From: Anaerolinea sp. | GTDB lineage: Bacteria > Chloroflexota > Anaerolineae > Anaerolineales > Anaerolineaceae | DNA: 18,660 bases | NCBI GenBank assembly: GCA_013824385.1 | Contig: PNNU01000014.1 | Span: forward strand, 1 to 18,660 | Reading direction: 5' to 3' | Shown: positions 1-8,385 of the stretch, in pieces | Layout of the letters: each line of letters starts with the position of its first letter | Position numbering within the stretch: position 1 is the first letter of the stretch | The notes under the pieces: generated by a model | Database searches by the model: none | Seen by the model: only the letters and a program-made list of their open reading frames with translations | Told to the model about the DNA's origin: nothing | Program-made: the position numbers and the translations under genes

Positions 1-295
1 CTAATATTTAATGGAATAGATTTCATTATAAAAGAATGTCGTCTATATTTTCCTTGATGGTAATCATAAACTGGTCGAGCTGCAATGTGCCCCTGCCTTG
101 CAGATATCCACAGCCCTGGATAGGTCATTCTGTCTCTGGATTAGATGAATCAAGAGATACTAATGTAATATAATCATGTCACCTTTGAATAACCCTAATT
201 TCCCCGGAGATTAGGAAAAATCGAAGACCAGGATCAACGGAGTCAAAGGTCCCTTTTCTCCATACAGAAACGCAATTGCGAAAACCACACTATAA
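1..295. other. Unassigned left edge, no recognised gene
   Basis: AT-rich DNA downstream of the radical SAM gene. I see no recognisable gene. On the minus strand an ATG at 126-128 opens a frame that stays open for about 42 codons to the window edge (it begins MTYPGLWISA). It has only a weak purine-rich stretch upstream, and an open run of this length can occur by chance, so I do not call it a gene. An imperfect 22-nt inverted repeat lies at 194-215. No clear intrinsic terminator follows the radical SAM stop codon. Confidence 0.4.
194..215. repeat. Imperfect 22-nt inverted repeat
   Basis: CCTAAT at 194-199 is complementary to ATTAGG at 210-215, and the inner bases pair further with one mismatch. 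It lies about 80 bases past the stop of the radical SAM gene. On the minus strand it is preceded, not followed, by a T run, so it is a poor intrinsic terminator for that gene. Its role is unknown. Confidence 0.35.
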
Positions 296-1117
296 CTACC
301 CATTACACTCTTTACACAAATCAATCTCCTTCCGCCCGCCCGACTTCAGGAGGGTATCCTTGAACTTCGAATACTTATGCGATTGCCATATATTGATCAG
401 GCCTTTCTCTTCGACATTTCCAAACAAGTATTTACCGTAATAATCATTACAACAGAGCACAACATCACCACGCCAGTTAACGACAAGCTGGGAAGCCGGT
501 CGCGGACATGGCCTCATGTCACTCCCGGCTTTTTCCACATTCTCCAGGAGACCGGCCTTATTCCGTTTCTCGACATCAACAAATTTTCTGACAGAGACAA
601 AATCCCCATATTGCTGCTGCAATCTACAGAGCTCCGGCTTGTCATCATTGTCATAATTGGTTACATATATTTCATCCATCCCTTTTTTTATCAATTCCCT
701 CAGAATATCTTTTGTAAGAAAATCTCCATTAGAAAAAACCATTATCTTCGCAAAAGGGCACGCCCTTCTGATCTGTCCGACCAACGCCACCATCCTCTTG
801 TCAGTCAACGGTTCACCATAAAGATGAGGAGAAATTCTCCCAGAATAATTTAGCTTTCCCAGTTCAGTAATAAGCTTATCAAACAAGCATTGCCTCATGA
901 TACCTTTTTCTCGAGGAGGATACTTATCATTGTTCGGACAGAAGTCGCACTGCCGGTTGCAGTAAGCCGTTGTTTCAATTGTAATCGACAAGAAAAGCCC
1001 CATCCATCGCTTCTGGACAAAAAAAAGGATAGTATGAAAACCCCTCCTGATTCGTCTATTGCCAATAAACGAAAATAAAGCAATAACCCGACACACGAAC
1101 AATCCTAAAATGTACAT
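296..1117 (-). CDS. Radical SAM/SPASM domain protein
   Basis: 273 aa. A hydrophobic N-terminal stretch (about residues 2-19) may associate with the membrane. The radical SAM cluster motif is C53-x3-C57-x2-C60 (CNRQCDFC), which binds the 4Fe-4S cluster that cleaves S-adenosylmethionine. It is followed by the HLYGEPL segment common in this family. The C-terminus is a SPASM-type auxiliary cluster domain: CPRP, VLCCND and a final CKECNG. The ATG at 1117 has a strong Shine-Dalgarno (GGAGG, 4 nt spacing), which fixes the start. It is the last gene of the polysaccharide run, 63 bp after the acyltransferase. Radical SAM/SPASM enzymes in such loci are usually of unknown substrate; peptide modification or sugar radical chemistry (epimerisation, dehydration) are both possible. 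Family assignment is firm, substrate unknown. Confidence 0.9.
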   Translation of the reverse strand: MYILGLFVCRVIALFSFIGNRRIRRGFHTILFFVQKRWMGLFLSITIETTAYCNRQCDFCPNNDKYPPREKGIMRQCLFDKLITELGKLNYSGRISPHLYGEPLTDKRMVALVGQIRRACPFAKIMVFSNGDFLTKDILRELIKKGMDEIYVTNYDNDDKPELCRLQQQYGDFVSVRKFVDVEKRNKAGLLENVEKAGSDMRPCPRPASQLVVNWRGDVVLCCNDYYGKYLFGNVEEKGLINIWQSHKYSKFKDTLLKSGGRKEIDLCKECNG

Positions 1118-1180
1118 TTAACCTCCAGACTCACCCAGAATCGACGTCAGTAGGCAATTATATTATTGATTTTTAGATCA

Positions 1181-1717
1181 TTACTGCTCTATGGGATGTG
1201 CTCTGAGTTTATCGCCTCGCTCACTTACGTCTATTTTTTCAAGTCGGCCATTCTTTAATAATAGATTTGATCCAACATTTGCTCTCACTACCTCTCCCGC
1301 AGAGATAACGCATCCTTCACTTATAATCACACCAGGATAGACTAGAACATTAGCACCAAGCCATACATTATCTCCAATAATTGTTCTTTTTCTTTTCGGA
1401 TCTGAACACCGTACAGGGAAACCAATTTTATGGGTCGATGTTAAGATAACTGTGCGGGCACCCATTGATATATTATTACCGATTATCAATTCGCCGGAAC
1501 AATCTAAAAAGCATTCTTCATTGATCATTGTTTTATTCCCGATATGCAGCGAGCCATTCCCGAATAGTGTAACGTTTTTTCTTATATAGGAGCCTTTACA
1601 TGAATAATTTTTTATCAGCATATGAATTAAATGACTTCTGAAGGTGGAGTTAAATATATAAATATTTGCAAAAAAAAGTACGCTTTTTCTGAAAAGCTCG
1701 CTTAATGATATAAACAT
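1181..1717 (-). CDS. Hexapeptide-repeat (left-handed beta-helix) O-acyltransferase
   Basis: 178 aa. Residues about 50-150 carry imperfect hexapeptide repeats ([IV]-G-x-x-x-x), seen in LHIGNKTMI, LIIGNNISMG, TIIGDNVWLG and VISEGCVISAG. This is the left-handed beta-helix fold of the WbbJ/CysE/LacA acyltransferases, which act as trimers. H96 in TSTHKIG sits where the catalytic histidine of this family is found. By family it should transfer an acetyl group from acetyl-CoA to a sugar hydroxyl or amine. The start at 1717 has GGGAG 9 nt upstream, just outside the IS-end relic at 1734-1801. The relic therefore separates this gene from the GT-B-like gene upstream, and could once have disturbed its expression. 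The exact acceptor is unknown. Confidence 0.88.
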   Translation of the reverse strand: MFISLSELFRKSVLFFANIYIFNSTFRSHLIHMLIKNYSCKGSYIRKNVTLFGNGSLHIGNKTMINEECFLDCSGELIIGNNISMGARTVILTSTHKIGFPVRCSDPKRKRTIIGDNVWLGANVLVYPGVIISEGCVISAGEVVRANVGSNLLLKNGRLEKIDVSERGDKLRAHPIEQ

Positions 1718-1733
1718 CTATATATGCTCCCGT

Positions 1734-1801
1734 GAGACCTTTATCTCATGAAATAGGCTATGTTGTCCTCAGAAATGTGATATGTAAATGTTGCCAAATA
1801 A
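1734..1801. mobile_element. Truncated relic of an IS110-family left end
   Basis: This 68-bp stretch aligns with the left end of the intact-length element at 9384-9450. I count about 55 identical positions, 12 mismatches and one 1-base gap (about 81%). Shared blocks include TTTATCT, GAAATAGG, GTCCTC, GATATG and AAATGTTGCCAAA. Similarity ends at 1801 on one side and about 1734 on the other. No transposase or right end follows; the GT-B-like gene stop codon is 6 bp beyond. It is therefore a left-end fragment of a related but diverged element, left after a deletion. It has the same orientation as the complete element. Confidence 0.85.
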
Positions 1802-1806
1802 TCTCA

Positions 1807-3087
1807 TCACGTCATCTTGTACCGACCAATTAACGTTGCTACCTCGTCTAGAAACACTTTTGAATTCGGCTCATTTGTTGTGCCAAGATAACGTCGAAAG
1901 TAGCTCTCACGCTGGCGAGCATCCAAGCTGAAATCGGAGAGTGACTGTCTCGACAGATCTCGCAAAATTTCCAGCCCCGTCTGTTTCCAAACTACACCCG
2001 GATAGTTAAAGAAACCGTTCGGCCCAGACCACCGACGGTACATGGATACACCTGTTTCACCCCAGGAGGGATAATCAGCCAAACCCGCCACATCCACCGT
2101 CAAGTACGGCACACCGACTCCAACTGCCTCTCGAACACCAAAACTGAAGTAGCCGATGCAAAGTGACGCAATTGACATCACCTCCAGAATGCTATGCGGA
2201 TAATAGCTTTCGTCACCAATCTCGCGATCTGCAACCTTCTGCTCACAGGGCCAAACATGATCACGATGGCGTTTCTTAATCAGCAAAAAGGCATCGTTGT
2301 GTCGACAAAATCGGCTTATCACCCCCACAACCTGAGCAAGATTGGGACTCAACAATGAATGATACCAAATCCAAAACTGGCGAGGGTATCGAATCAAAGC
2401 CCTCATCTTATCCTTGGTCGTGGCTGCCGAAAAAAGTGCAAGGCGGGAATTCACTGATCGCGCATCCACCCAGTTGAGATAAACAACAACGGGCTGTTCA
2501 TGCGGTATACCAAGTCTCATTCTCACTTCAGACGGCTTAATAAGCGCCAACTGGTCGATTTGCGGCCATCCAGTAAAGCGCACTTTTTCACGAATGCTTT
2601 GCTCCAGAGCCAAGCTATATGGTGTATTTTGGTATTCCCTCATGATCACCAGTGCCTGCTCAAACCAGAATGGCGTCGTCAGAGCAAACAGGTCAGTTGC
2701 AGCGACGTTCCTATCATTGCGAATGTAGTATGACCAGCTGCAATCGCCTTCCATACACACACACAGCGACCGCTTCCCGGGTTGGATATCGGCATTGCTC
2801 TCGTGGGCGGCTAGTATGTCTATAACAGCATCGACTTTATGCCCACGAATCATCTCATTCAGTTCCTCGTGCCCGCGAAACTCTCGTATCACAGGTCGCC
2901 CACTGCGATACGTTGGTACCTTTTCGACTCTGGGCTCATCCAGTGGACGCATCGGTAACGGAGTGCCCACATCATGCCAGCATTCAACTTTCCATCCACG
3001 CTTCAGAGCCGCATCAATCGGAGCGGCAAAAAGCCGATACCAATTCATGCGCCATATCACAAAAGCAATACTTGTCACTGATGCCAT
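1807..3087 (-). CDS. Probable GT-B-fold glycosyltransferase-like protein
   Basis: 426 aa, no signal peptide. I do not recognise a named family with certainty. Features point to a two-domain GT-B fold as in CDP-glycerol glycerophosphotransferase-like and UDP-GlcNAc 2-epimerase-like proteins: FTGWPQIDQL (171-180) after the N-terminal domain, the basic LLIKKRHRD segment (268-276), and ILEVMSIASLCIGYFSFGV followed by REAVGVGVPYLTVD (300-332). That last block resembles the nucleotide-sugar-binding stretch where a conserved Glu precedes a G-x-P loop. It lies between the broken ABC exporter and the acyltransferase, consistent with glycan assembly in the cytoplasm. The start at 3087 has AGAGG about 8 nt upstream. 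The stop is 5 bp from the IS relic, so the region just beyond may have been lost, although the reading frame itself looks complete. Confidence 0.65.
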   Translation of the reverse strand: MASVTSIAFVIWRMNWYRLFAAPIDAALKRGWKVECWHDVGTPLPMRPLDEPRVEKVPTYRSGRPVIREFRGHEELNEMIRGHKVDAVIDILAAHESNADIQPGKRSLCVCMEGDCSWSYYIRNDRNVAATDLFALTTPFWFEQALVIMREYQNTPYSLALEQSIREKVRFTGWPQIDQLALIKPSEVRMRLGIPHEQPVVVYLNWVDARSVNSRLALFSAATTKDKMRALIRYPRQFWIWYHSLLSPNLAQVVGVISRFCRHNDAFLLIKKRHRDHVWPCEQKVADREIGDESYYPHSILEVMSIASLCIGYFSFGVREAVGVGVPYLTVDVAGLADYPSWGETGVSMYRRWSGPNGFFNYPGVVWKQTGLEILRDLSRQSLSDFSLDARQRESYFRRYLGTTNEPNSKVFLDEVATLIGRYKMT

Positions 3088-3165
3088 CAGTCGGCCCTCT
3101 TCCTCTCCACCAGCTGCATGTGTGTCAAAAGCTGAGGTAAAATGAATTTGTCATAATCCTTTTAT

Positions 3166-3219
3166 CCGATTCGGGGTCGATTCATCGGCCCGAATCGAAA
3201 TGCGATACTCGAATCGAAA
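3166..3219. repeat. Cluster of inverted and direct GAATCG repeats (possible operator)
   Basis: In the 172-bp gap between the ABC exporter and the GT-B-like gene, CGATTCGGG (3167-3175) pairs with CCCGAATCG (3189-3197) as a 9-bp perfect inverted repeat with a 13-nt loop. CGAATCGAAA occurs exactly twice, at 3191-3200 and 3210-3219, 19 bp apart. Another GATTC lies in the loop. No T run follows on either strand, so it is not an ordinary terminator. A protein-binding site or a structured leader for the GT-B-like gene is possible. Confidence 0.45.
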
Positions 3220-3259
3220 GTTTGCTGAGCTCACAACGCCACCGCTGTCTACACCAATG

Positions 3260-5034
3260 CTATGGTTGCTGGACCGCGATCATAGTACTCAAAATGCTGC
3301 CTGGTTTGGCGCACAGATCCTTGAAAGGGCCTTCCTCGGCCACCCTGCCCTGTCTCATCACATAAACCTGATTGGCCTTGGCAATCGTTGAGAGCCGATG
3401 CGCAACGATTAGAATCGTGGTGTCCTGGGCCACCTGCTCAATCGATTGCTGAATGAGCAGTTCCGACTCTGAATCTAAAGAGCTCGTCGCTTCATCGAGA
3501 GTCAGCAACTCCGGCTTGCGCAGCAGCGCCCGGGCGAGCGCAATGCGCTGGCGCTCTCCACCGGACAGACGAACACCGCGATCGCCAACGATGGTATCGA
3601 TGCCTTGGGGCAATTTTTTGACGAAATCCGACGCATTGGCGAGACGCAATGCCTCCCAAAGATCGTCTTCCTTCGCCTGCTCAAAAGACCACAGCAGATT
3701 GTCTCTAATCGTGGTGTGAAACAACAGTGGGTCTTGCGGCACATAGCCAATTCTCTCTCTGAAGCTGTTTTGTTTCCAATCCCCAAGCGGTACTCCATCA
3801 ATCAAGACTTGGCCTCTCTCTGGAATCTGCAAGCCCAGGACAAGATCCATCACCGTCGATTTGCCTGAGCCGGACTCGCCCAACAGAGCGGTCATCTGGC
3901 CCTTTAAAATATTAATGTTAAGACCTAAAAGCGTCTCCATGCGTCCAGGATAGGTAAAATAAAGGTCTTTGAGTTCAACACCGCGTTCCAGCCGTGTAAA
4001 GACGCGGGACCCCTCGATTTCTTTAACCGAGCTTGCATTTTCGCACAGTGACATTAACTGCTCATAACTGGGCAGAAAATTGCTGATGCTGATGTTGCCT
4101 TGAAGCAAGGACGCAAGAATCGGTAGAGAGGCCAGCAAGCTCCACATCACTGCCGCCAACTCGGAGATACGAGCTTGCTGATGTAGGGCAATCCCCATCG
4201 CGACCACCAACGCCAGCATTGCCAAAGGATTGAAGAAGTTGGGCACTGCCGTAGCAAGGATTTGCGAACGTAGGGTGACACGCGTATGTTGATCGAAGGC
4301 CGTCAGGTAACGTTCCCGTGCCTGTCTCTGCCGCCCAAAACCAAGGATCAGTCGTGCTGCACCCAGTAATTCACTCAAGACACCCATCATTACATTGGCC
4401 GTATCGGTGTTGCGTACACCCAAGCGGTAGCTGATGCGATGCAAGAGCATGAATGGCACGCCAAGCAGCACTGCGAGACCCAACGCCGTGAGAGTCATGG
4501 AGGCATTCAGCCAAATCGGCACAGCCAAATAGATTGCCAACTGGATAACCTGCGCCAGCAGGCTCGCCAAACGACCGAGGGTGTCCCCAATATTGATGAG
4601 TTCCCTGTTCAGCGTGTTCAACAGGCGACCATGATCCGATCCACTGAAGAATTCCCACCGCGCGTTGAAGAAAGCGTATAGCGCATCGCCAAAAGGCCAC
4701 GCAAGACAGCGTATTTGATCAGCAAAATTGCGTAGCGGATCGCGACCGTCAGCGTGCCTTTGAGCAAATTCAAGCCGACGAACAAGAACCCAAAGAGCCA
4801 GACACTGGGCGACACGCCGATTCCTGAAAAGATCCTGAGTACAACCTGCGTGATGCGACTGGGTTTCCCCAATGATGGGTCTAGGAGGAATTCCGCCATG
4901 GGTACAATTGCCAACACCGACATTGCCGTCACTGCGCCCTCCACAACCAGGAGCAGAAAAAGCAGGCCAAAATGCCTTGGATAGCGGGTCATAAACTCGC
5001 TGAATATCGTAACGATACTGGAGGATTTTTTCAT
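3260..5034 (-). pseudogene. MsbA/PglK-like ABC exporter (fused permease-ATPase), one frameshift
   Basis: Two adjacent frames (5034-4618 and 4621-3260) together encode one protein of about 591 aa, the usual size of a half-transporter of the MsbA/PglK (lipid A or lipid-linked oligosaccharide flippase) type. The N-terminal part has membrane segments from about residue 20 on. The C-terminal ATPase has Walker A GESGSGKST, Q-loop YVPQD, signature LSGGERQ, Walker B LLTLDEATSS and H-loop VAHRLS. The break lies at a short A run on the plus strand (4671-4673): adding one base there restores an uninterrupted MRYTLFFNARWEFFSGSDHG reading. As given, translation ends at 4618 after 138 residues, and the second frame could only restart at a TTG (4621). 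Either a true inactivating deletion or a sequencing error. No clear Shine-Dalgarno is seen for the 5034 ATG. Its likely job is flipping a lipid-linked glycan. Confidence 0.85.
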
Positions 5035-5080
5035 AATTTCAGTTACTGACCACGATGGTGGTGTATAATGTCACGACAGT

Positions 5081-6382
5081 TCATTTCAACCAGTCGAGGT
5101 TGTTCCGCAGGAATTGCGCTCCGAAACGCGCACGTATCTCGCCATGCAGAGGGCCACCATGATAGGGGTTAATGGCATCGGTGGGAAATATCTCCCAAAA
5201 TCTTCTCTGGAGGACTTCATCATCTTCGTGTTTTTGCCATGTTCCGGCCAGGCGCTCTACCATTTCGGTTGCGGCATCACGAATTTCTTCGGGCGTGTTT
5301 TCGATTAACTTGATGCCTTTAGCTTCATAGTCCTGAGTATACGCAGAAAAGCCGACACCGCATTTGAAAATCTCGCTCAGGGTAAGACTTCTTTGCTTTT
5401 CTACTGAGAAGTGCTTCTTTGTTAACAACAAAAACTCCCTTCTGAATGTTGGTAACCAGCCCAATGGAACGAGGTTTACGTAAACTACAGGCCGCCGGAA
5501 CATCTTGGGTACTTCATCCAAGCCTGTGCCTGTTGAAATACAGAAATCGCATTTCGCACCCAGATAAATATCCATGAAATCGTTGCGCATTCCATCCGTA
5601 GCATAATCAATAATTTTTGGGTGAACTATCCGCATGGCCTCCCTGACTTTGGCACCCATCCGAATCACAAAGTACCCGCGGTTGGCCAGTTCCTCTGCGG
5701 CTAAAACAAAGTTCCGGATATCACAGTCACGGAATTCATAGTAGCTAAATCTACCCGGTGATAGCATTTCCAGATAGGCGCTGTCGCGCACACTCAGAAA
5801 GACAAAATGGGCGTCCGGTGGAATACCCATCGCACGCAAACCCGCAACGCCGCGACTCTCTTCCTCAGGGGTAAATTTCAGATGGGGCGGGAAACGATCC
5901 AGCAGGTTATACACATCCCGATCGTGCTGGGTATTATTTCCGATCTCATGCTTTGCGCCATCTGCTATCAAACGGTTGACCTCTGCGATGGGAGTGAGGA
6001 TCCAAGAGGGCCACACATCCAGAACCCGTTTCCACATTATTGCCAGTTGCATATTGCAGACACTTCGCGTCCTATCCATATAGAAGCAATCTACATGGCG
6101 TTGTCTGGGCACGTTAATACCAGCATCCCGTTCACAGAGGTACATCTCGGTATTGCCGGCAAAGTGGCCGATTCTCCCACTCGCCAGGCGGCCCCACCGC
6201 ACAAGCAACCAGGGCCTGATCAGGCGCAATAAAAGAACAGCGGGAACAAAGGGGAGAAGGGGGATGTAAAGACGTAGCTTGAGGAGAATTTGCAGGGCGC
6301 ACTTCATCTTTCTAAACAGCTCTGCCCATCCACCACGCTGAATCTGTAACAGTTGAAGCTTGATAAAATTGATCGTGCTCAT
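5081..6382 (-). CDS. TIGR04372-like putative glycosyltransferase
   Basis: 433 aa. The sequence has features I associate with the TIGR04372 family of putative glycosyltransferases: IGHFAGNTEMYLCERDAG (about 70-90), CFYMDRTRSVCNMQLAIMWKR, FVFLSVRDSAYLEM, the GYFVIRMGAKV block, and FCISTGTGLDEVPKMF followed by RPVVYVNLVPLG near residue 300-330. The last block resembles the donor-binding region of GT-B enzymes. A hydrophobic segment at about residues 35-60 may attach it to the membrane. It lies 46 bp upstream of the ABC exporter gene and 59 bp after the GT2-like gene, so the three were probably co-transcribed. Family naming is from memory of conserved blocks; donor and acceptor sugars cannot be read from the sequence. 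Confidence 0.75.
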   Translation of the reverse strand: MSTINFIKLQLLQIQRGGWAELFRKMKCALQILLKLRLYIPLLPFVPAVLLLRLIRPWLLVRWGRLASGRIGHFAGNTEMYLCERDAGINVPRQRHVDCFYMDRTRSVCNMQLAIMWKRVLDVWPSWILTPIAEVNRLIADGAKHEIGNNTQHDRDVYNLLDRFPPHLKFTPEEESRGVAGLRAMGIPPDAHFVFLSVRDSAYLEMLSPGRFSYYEFRDCDIRNFVLAAEELANRGYFVIRMGAKVREAMRIVHPKIIDYATDGMRNDFMDIYLGAKCDFCISTGTGLDEVPKMFRRPVVYVNLVPLGWLPTFRREFLLLTKKHFSVEKQRSLTLSEIFKCGVGFSAYTQDYEAKGIKLIENTPEEIRDAATEMVERLAGTWQKHEDDEVLQRRFWEIFPTDAINPYHGGPLHGEIRARFGAQFLRNNLDWLK

Positions 6383-6441
6383 AAAGTTAAAATTAACTAG
6401 GAATCGACACAGGGGTTGTTCAGCTTACATATTTGAGTCAC

Positions 6442-7503
6442 TCAAGCGAAATGAAATGTTTCCAATATTTTTTTTATACGCCTCAATTCATCAAGGTCTA
6501 CGATCGCACCCTGCTTCTTCCATTGTTCTGCCATTTCTATTATCGGTAGTCGATCAATCACCATTTCGGGGGTTTTTTTCAATGGCTTTAATTTTCTGTA
6601 TATTTCCAACAATATGCCGGGTAGTAAGCTGTGGATGAATAGCAAAATTAAAAATAAAGGATTTTTTTTCTTAACGGTTTTTTCATCCCACGTCAGATAA
6701 GTAGCCACGGCATCTTCTAAAATTCTCCTGATTTCGAATTTAGTTGGCCCCTCATCTGATCTTAGAACTGTAATAACTGTATTAAAAAACTCCTCTACCT
6801 CTTCTTTATAATTTTTATTGTTATACCATTCTCGCACTGACATTTGCGGATGTGCTGGGTTTTCGCCACTTCTAAGCCACATAAGCGTATCGATGACTTT
6901 TGATTTTCCTTGATAGGCACACGCTATTTCATAGGCAATTTCATAAACATTATCGGAAGAATACTCCTTTAACCCATATACTCTAATATTATTTTTCCAA
7001 ACTTCGGATTTCGTGACAGCATAGATAGTTGAGCAGCGATAGGGATTCATATGTGCAATAACTCGTTCTCTCGCACTATCACTGGACAATTCATAATTTT
7101 TAAAGTCATTGTCCCATGGTTTACCTTTTATTGCTTGATCTACTACCCTAAAAGAAAGACATCGACCAATACACGCCACCAGTGTTTCATCTTTGTTCAG
7201 TTCCTCTATACAATTTTCGAGCGCATTGGGGATAAAGAATTCATCATCACCTAATAAAGAGGTATAGAAAGTATTTACTAAATTCGGAGCTTGCGCAAGG
7301 CGTCTAGCAAAAGAAATGGGCATGTGGTGATAATGAATATTCCCTTCCATGATCTTGAGTGCCTCCGTATCTATAGGAGTGCGCGAACCATCCAACACAT
7401 GGAGCGTTACCGATGAGCCAGACCAATATCTCATTTGCCGAAGCGCGTAGCGCGGTCGTTCAAACGATGGGACGATAAGTGTTAATTCTGATAATAATGA
7501 CAT
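6442..7503 (-). CDS. GT2-like glycosyltransferase (possibly TIGR00180-family type)
   Basis: 353 aa. The N-terminus LTLIVPSFERPRYALRQMRYW is the classic opening of a GT-A/GT2 nucleotide-sugar-binding domain. TSLLGDDEFF places D86 and D87 where the metal-binding DXD-type motif is expected. The middle carries a substrate-binding part, and residues about 280-300 are hydrophobic (LFLILLFIHSLLPGILLEIY), followed by a charged tail. This layout resembles the proteins named TIGR00180-family glycosyltransferases, but that label is tentative. The coding sequence is AT-rich compared with the gene downstream. The start at 7503 has only a weak purine stretch (GGTAAGAA) upstream, and a 114-bp gap with a small palindrome separates it from the methyltransferase gene upstream. 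Confidence 0.75.
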   Translation of the reverse strand: MSLLSELTLIVPSFERPRYALRQMRYWSGSSVTLHVLDGSRTPIDTEALKIMEGNIHYHHMPISFARRLAQAPNLVNTFYTSLLGDDEFFIPNALENCIEELNKDETLVACIGRCLSFRVVDQAIKGKPWDNDFKNYELSSDSARERVIAHMNPYRCSTIYAVTKSEVWKNNIRVYGLKEYSSDNVYEIAYEIACAYQGKSKVIDTLMWLRSGENPAHPQMSVREWYNNKNYKEEVEEFFNTVITVLRSDEGPTKFEIRRILEDAVATYLTWDEKTVKKKNPLFLILLFIHSLLPGILLEIYRKLKPLKKTPEMVIDRLPIIEMAEQWKKQGAIVDLDELRRIKKILETFHFA

Positions 7504-7533
7504 TGATTCTTACCATTGTTCAAAGTTCTCAAA

Positions 7534-7549
7534 GTAAATTATTATTTAC
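7534..7549. promoter_or_regulatory. 16-nt palindrome upstream of the GT2-like gene
   Basis: GTAAAT and ATTTAC flank a 4-nt TATT loop, 31 bp upstream of the 7503 start codon. It is followed on the gene side by a near-repeat (TTCAAAG and TCTCAAAG). The short T run is too weak for a terminator. A regulator site or weak attenuator in this 114-bp gap is possible, no more than that. Confidence 0.25.
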
Positions 7550-7617
7550 GGATAAGCTCTAAGTTAAAGCGGTTCAAGCCTCGCTGCTGAAATTGGCGGC
7601 AATGTTTTTTAAGGGAT

Positions 7618-8385
7618 TCATAACCTTTTCAACCAAGCACTAGGCCAATGGGTAACACTCTCAGATAATGAGCTTTCGTTAAACAGCCACAATGGCTGTT
7701 CCAACGTAAATTCATTACGATCTTTAGCAAATTCAATTACCGCATCTACTGGATTATTCCATTTCCATTCCAGATTGCCTCTTGGTACATCGTTAAGGTT
7801 TTTCATAATACCGTCCGTGGCAACAATGTATGAGCCTGGCGTAATCAAACTGCTATATGCTTCCAATTCTTCAAGTACGTGTTGTTTGCTATGGTTTGAA
7901 TCCAGAAATACCATGACTGATTCGCCTGGCATGATTAGATTTTTTATATGTTCCACTGTCTTTGGATCCGTGGAACTCCCCTCAATTAAGGTAACGTATG
8001 AATAAAGGGTATGTTCTTCAATAGCTCTGCGGTTATGTGGACGTATTTCAACATCAATACCTATGACTTTACCTCTGCCCATGATTTTGCAGAGGCTGGC
8101 ATAAAAAATCAGAGATCCGCCATGAGCAACGCCGGTTTCAATAATAACATCCGGTTTAACACGATAAATAACTTCCTGCGCGCGAATAATATCTTCGGGT
8201 AGCTGAATAATTGGTCTTTCTAGCCATGTGAATGTATAGGTATATTTTTGATTCCAACCAATTTTTAACCATGCTTTGGAAATCAAATCAAAGGCTTCCT
8301 CGGAATACAATTGAATATTCTTTTTACTACAATCTGGATATTCAATCATCAAAATATTTTCATTGAAATTAAGATTTAGCTTCAT
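7618..8385 (-). CDS. CmcI-like SAM-dependent methyltransferase (cephalosporin hydroxylase family)
   Basis: 255 aa from the chosen ATG at 8385, which overlaps the TGA of the epimerase gene as ATGA; this coupling is why I prefer it to the longer frame starting at 8412. The core is a Rossmann methyltransferase of the CmcI/rhamnosyl O-methyltransferase family. DVIIETGVAHGGSLIFYA (79-96) binds SAM, and GRGKVIGIDVEIRPHNR (103-119) carries the acidic end of strand 2. VMVFLDSNHSKQHV (157-170) and VATDGIM (188-194) supply probable metal and active-site residues. Family members mostly O-methylate sugars or are annotated as hydroxylases. Sitting directly after an NAD-dependent sugar epimerase, it most likely O-methylates a sugar or the growing glycan in the cytoplasm. 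Family confident, substrate unknown. Confidence 0.86.
   Translation of the reverse strand: MKLNLNFNENILMIEYPDCSKKNIQLYSEEAFDLISKAWLKIGWNQKYTYTFTWLERPIIQLPEDIIRAQEVIYRVKPDVIIETGVAHGGSLIFYASLCKIMGRGKVIGIDVEIRPHNRRAIEEHTLYSYVTLIEGSSTDPKTVEHIKNLIMPGESVMVFLDSNHSKQHVLEELEAYSSLITPGSYIVATDGIMKNLNDVPRGNLEWKWNNPVDAVIEFAKDRNEFTLEQPLWLFNESSLSESVTHWPSAWLKRL

Noticed and set aside
1..128. Open minus-strand frame running off the left edge
   Set aside because: Only about 42 codons, no recognisable domain and a weak ribosome site; not distinguishable from chance.
377..853. 158-codon plus-strand frame
   Set aside because: It is the complement of the radical SAM gene and has no protein-like motifs or ribosome site.
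3167..3197. Stem-loop as rho-independent terminator
   Set aside because: No T run follows the stem on either strand.
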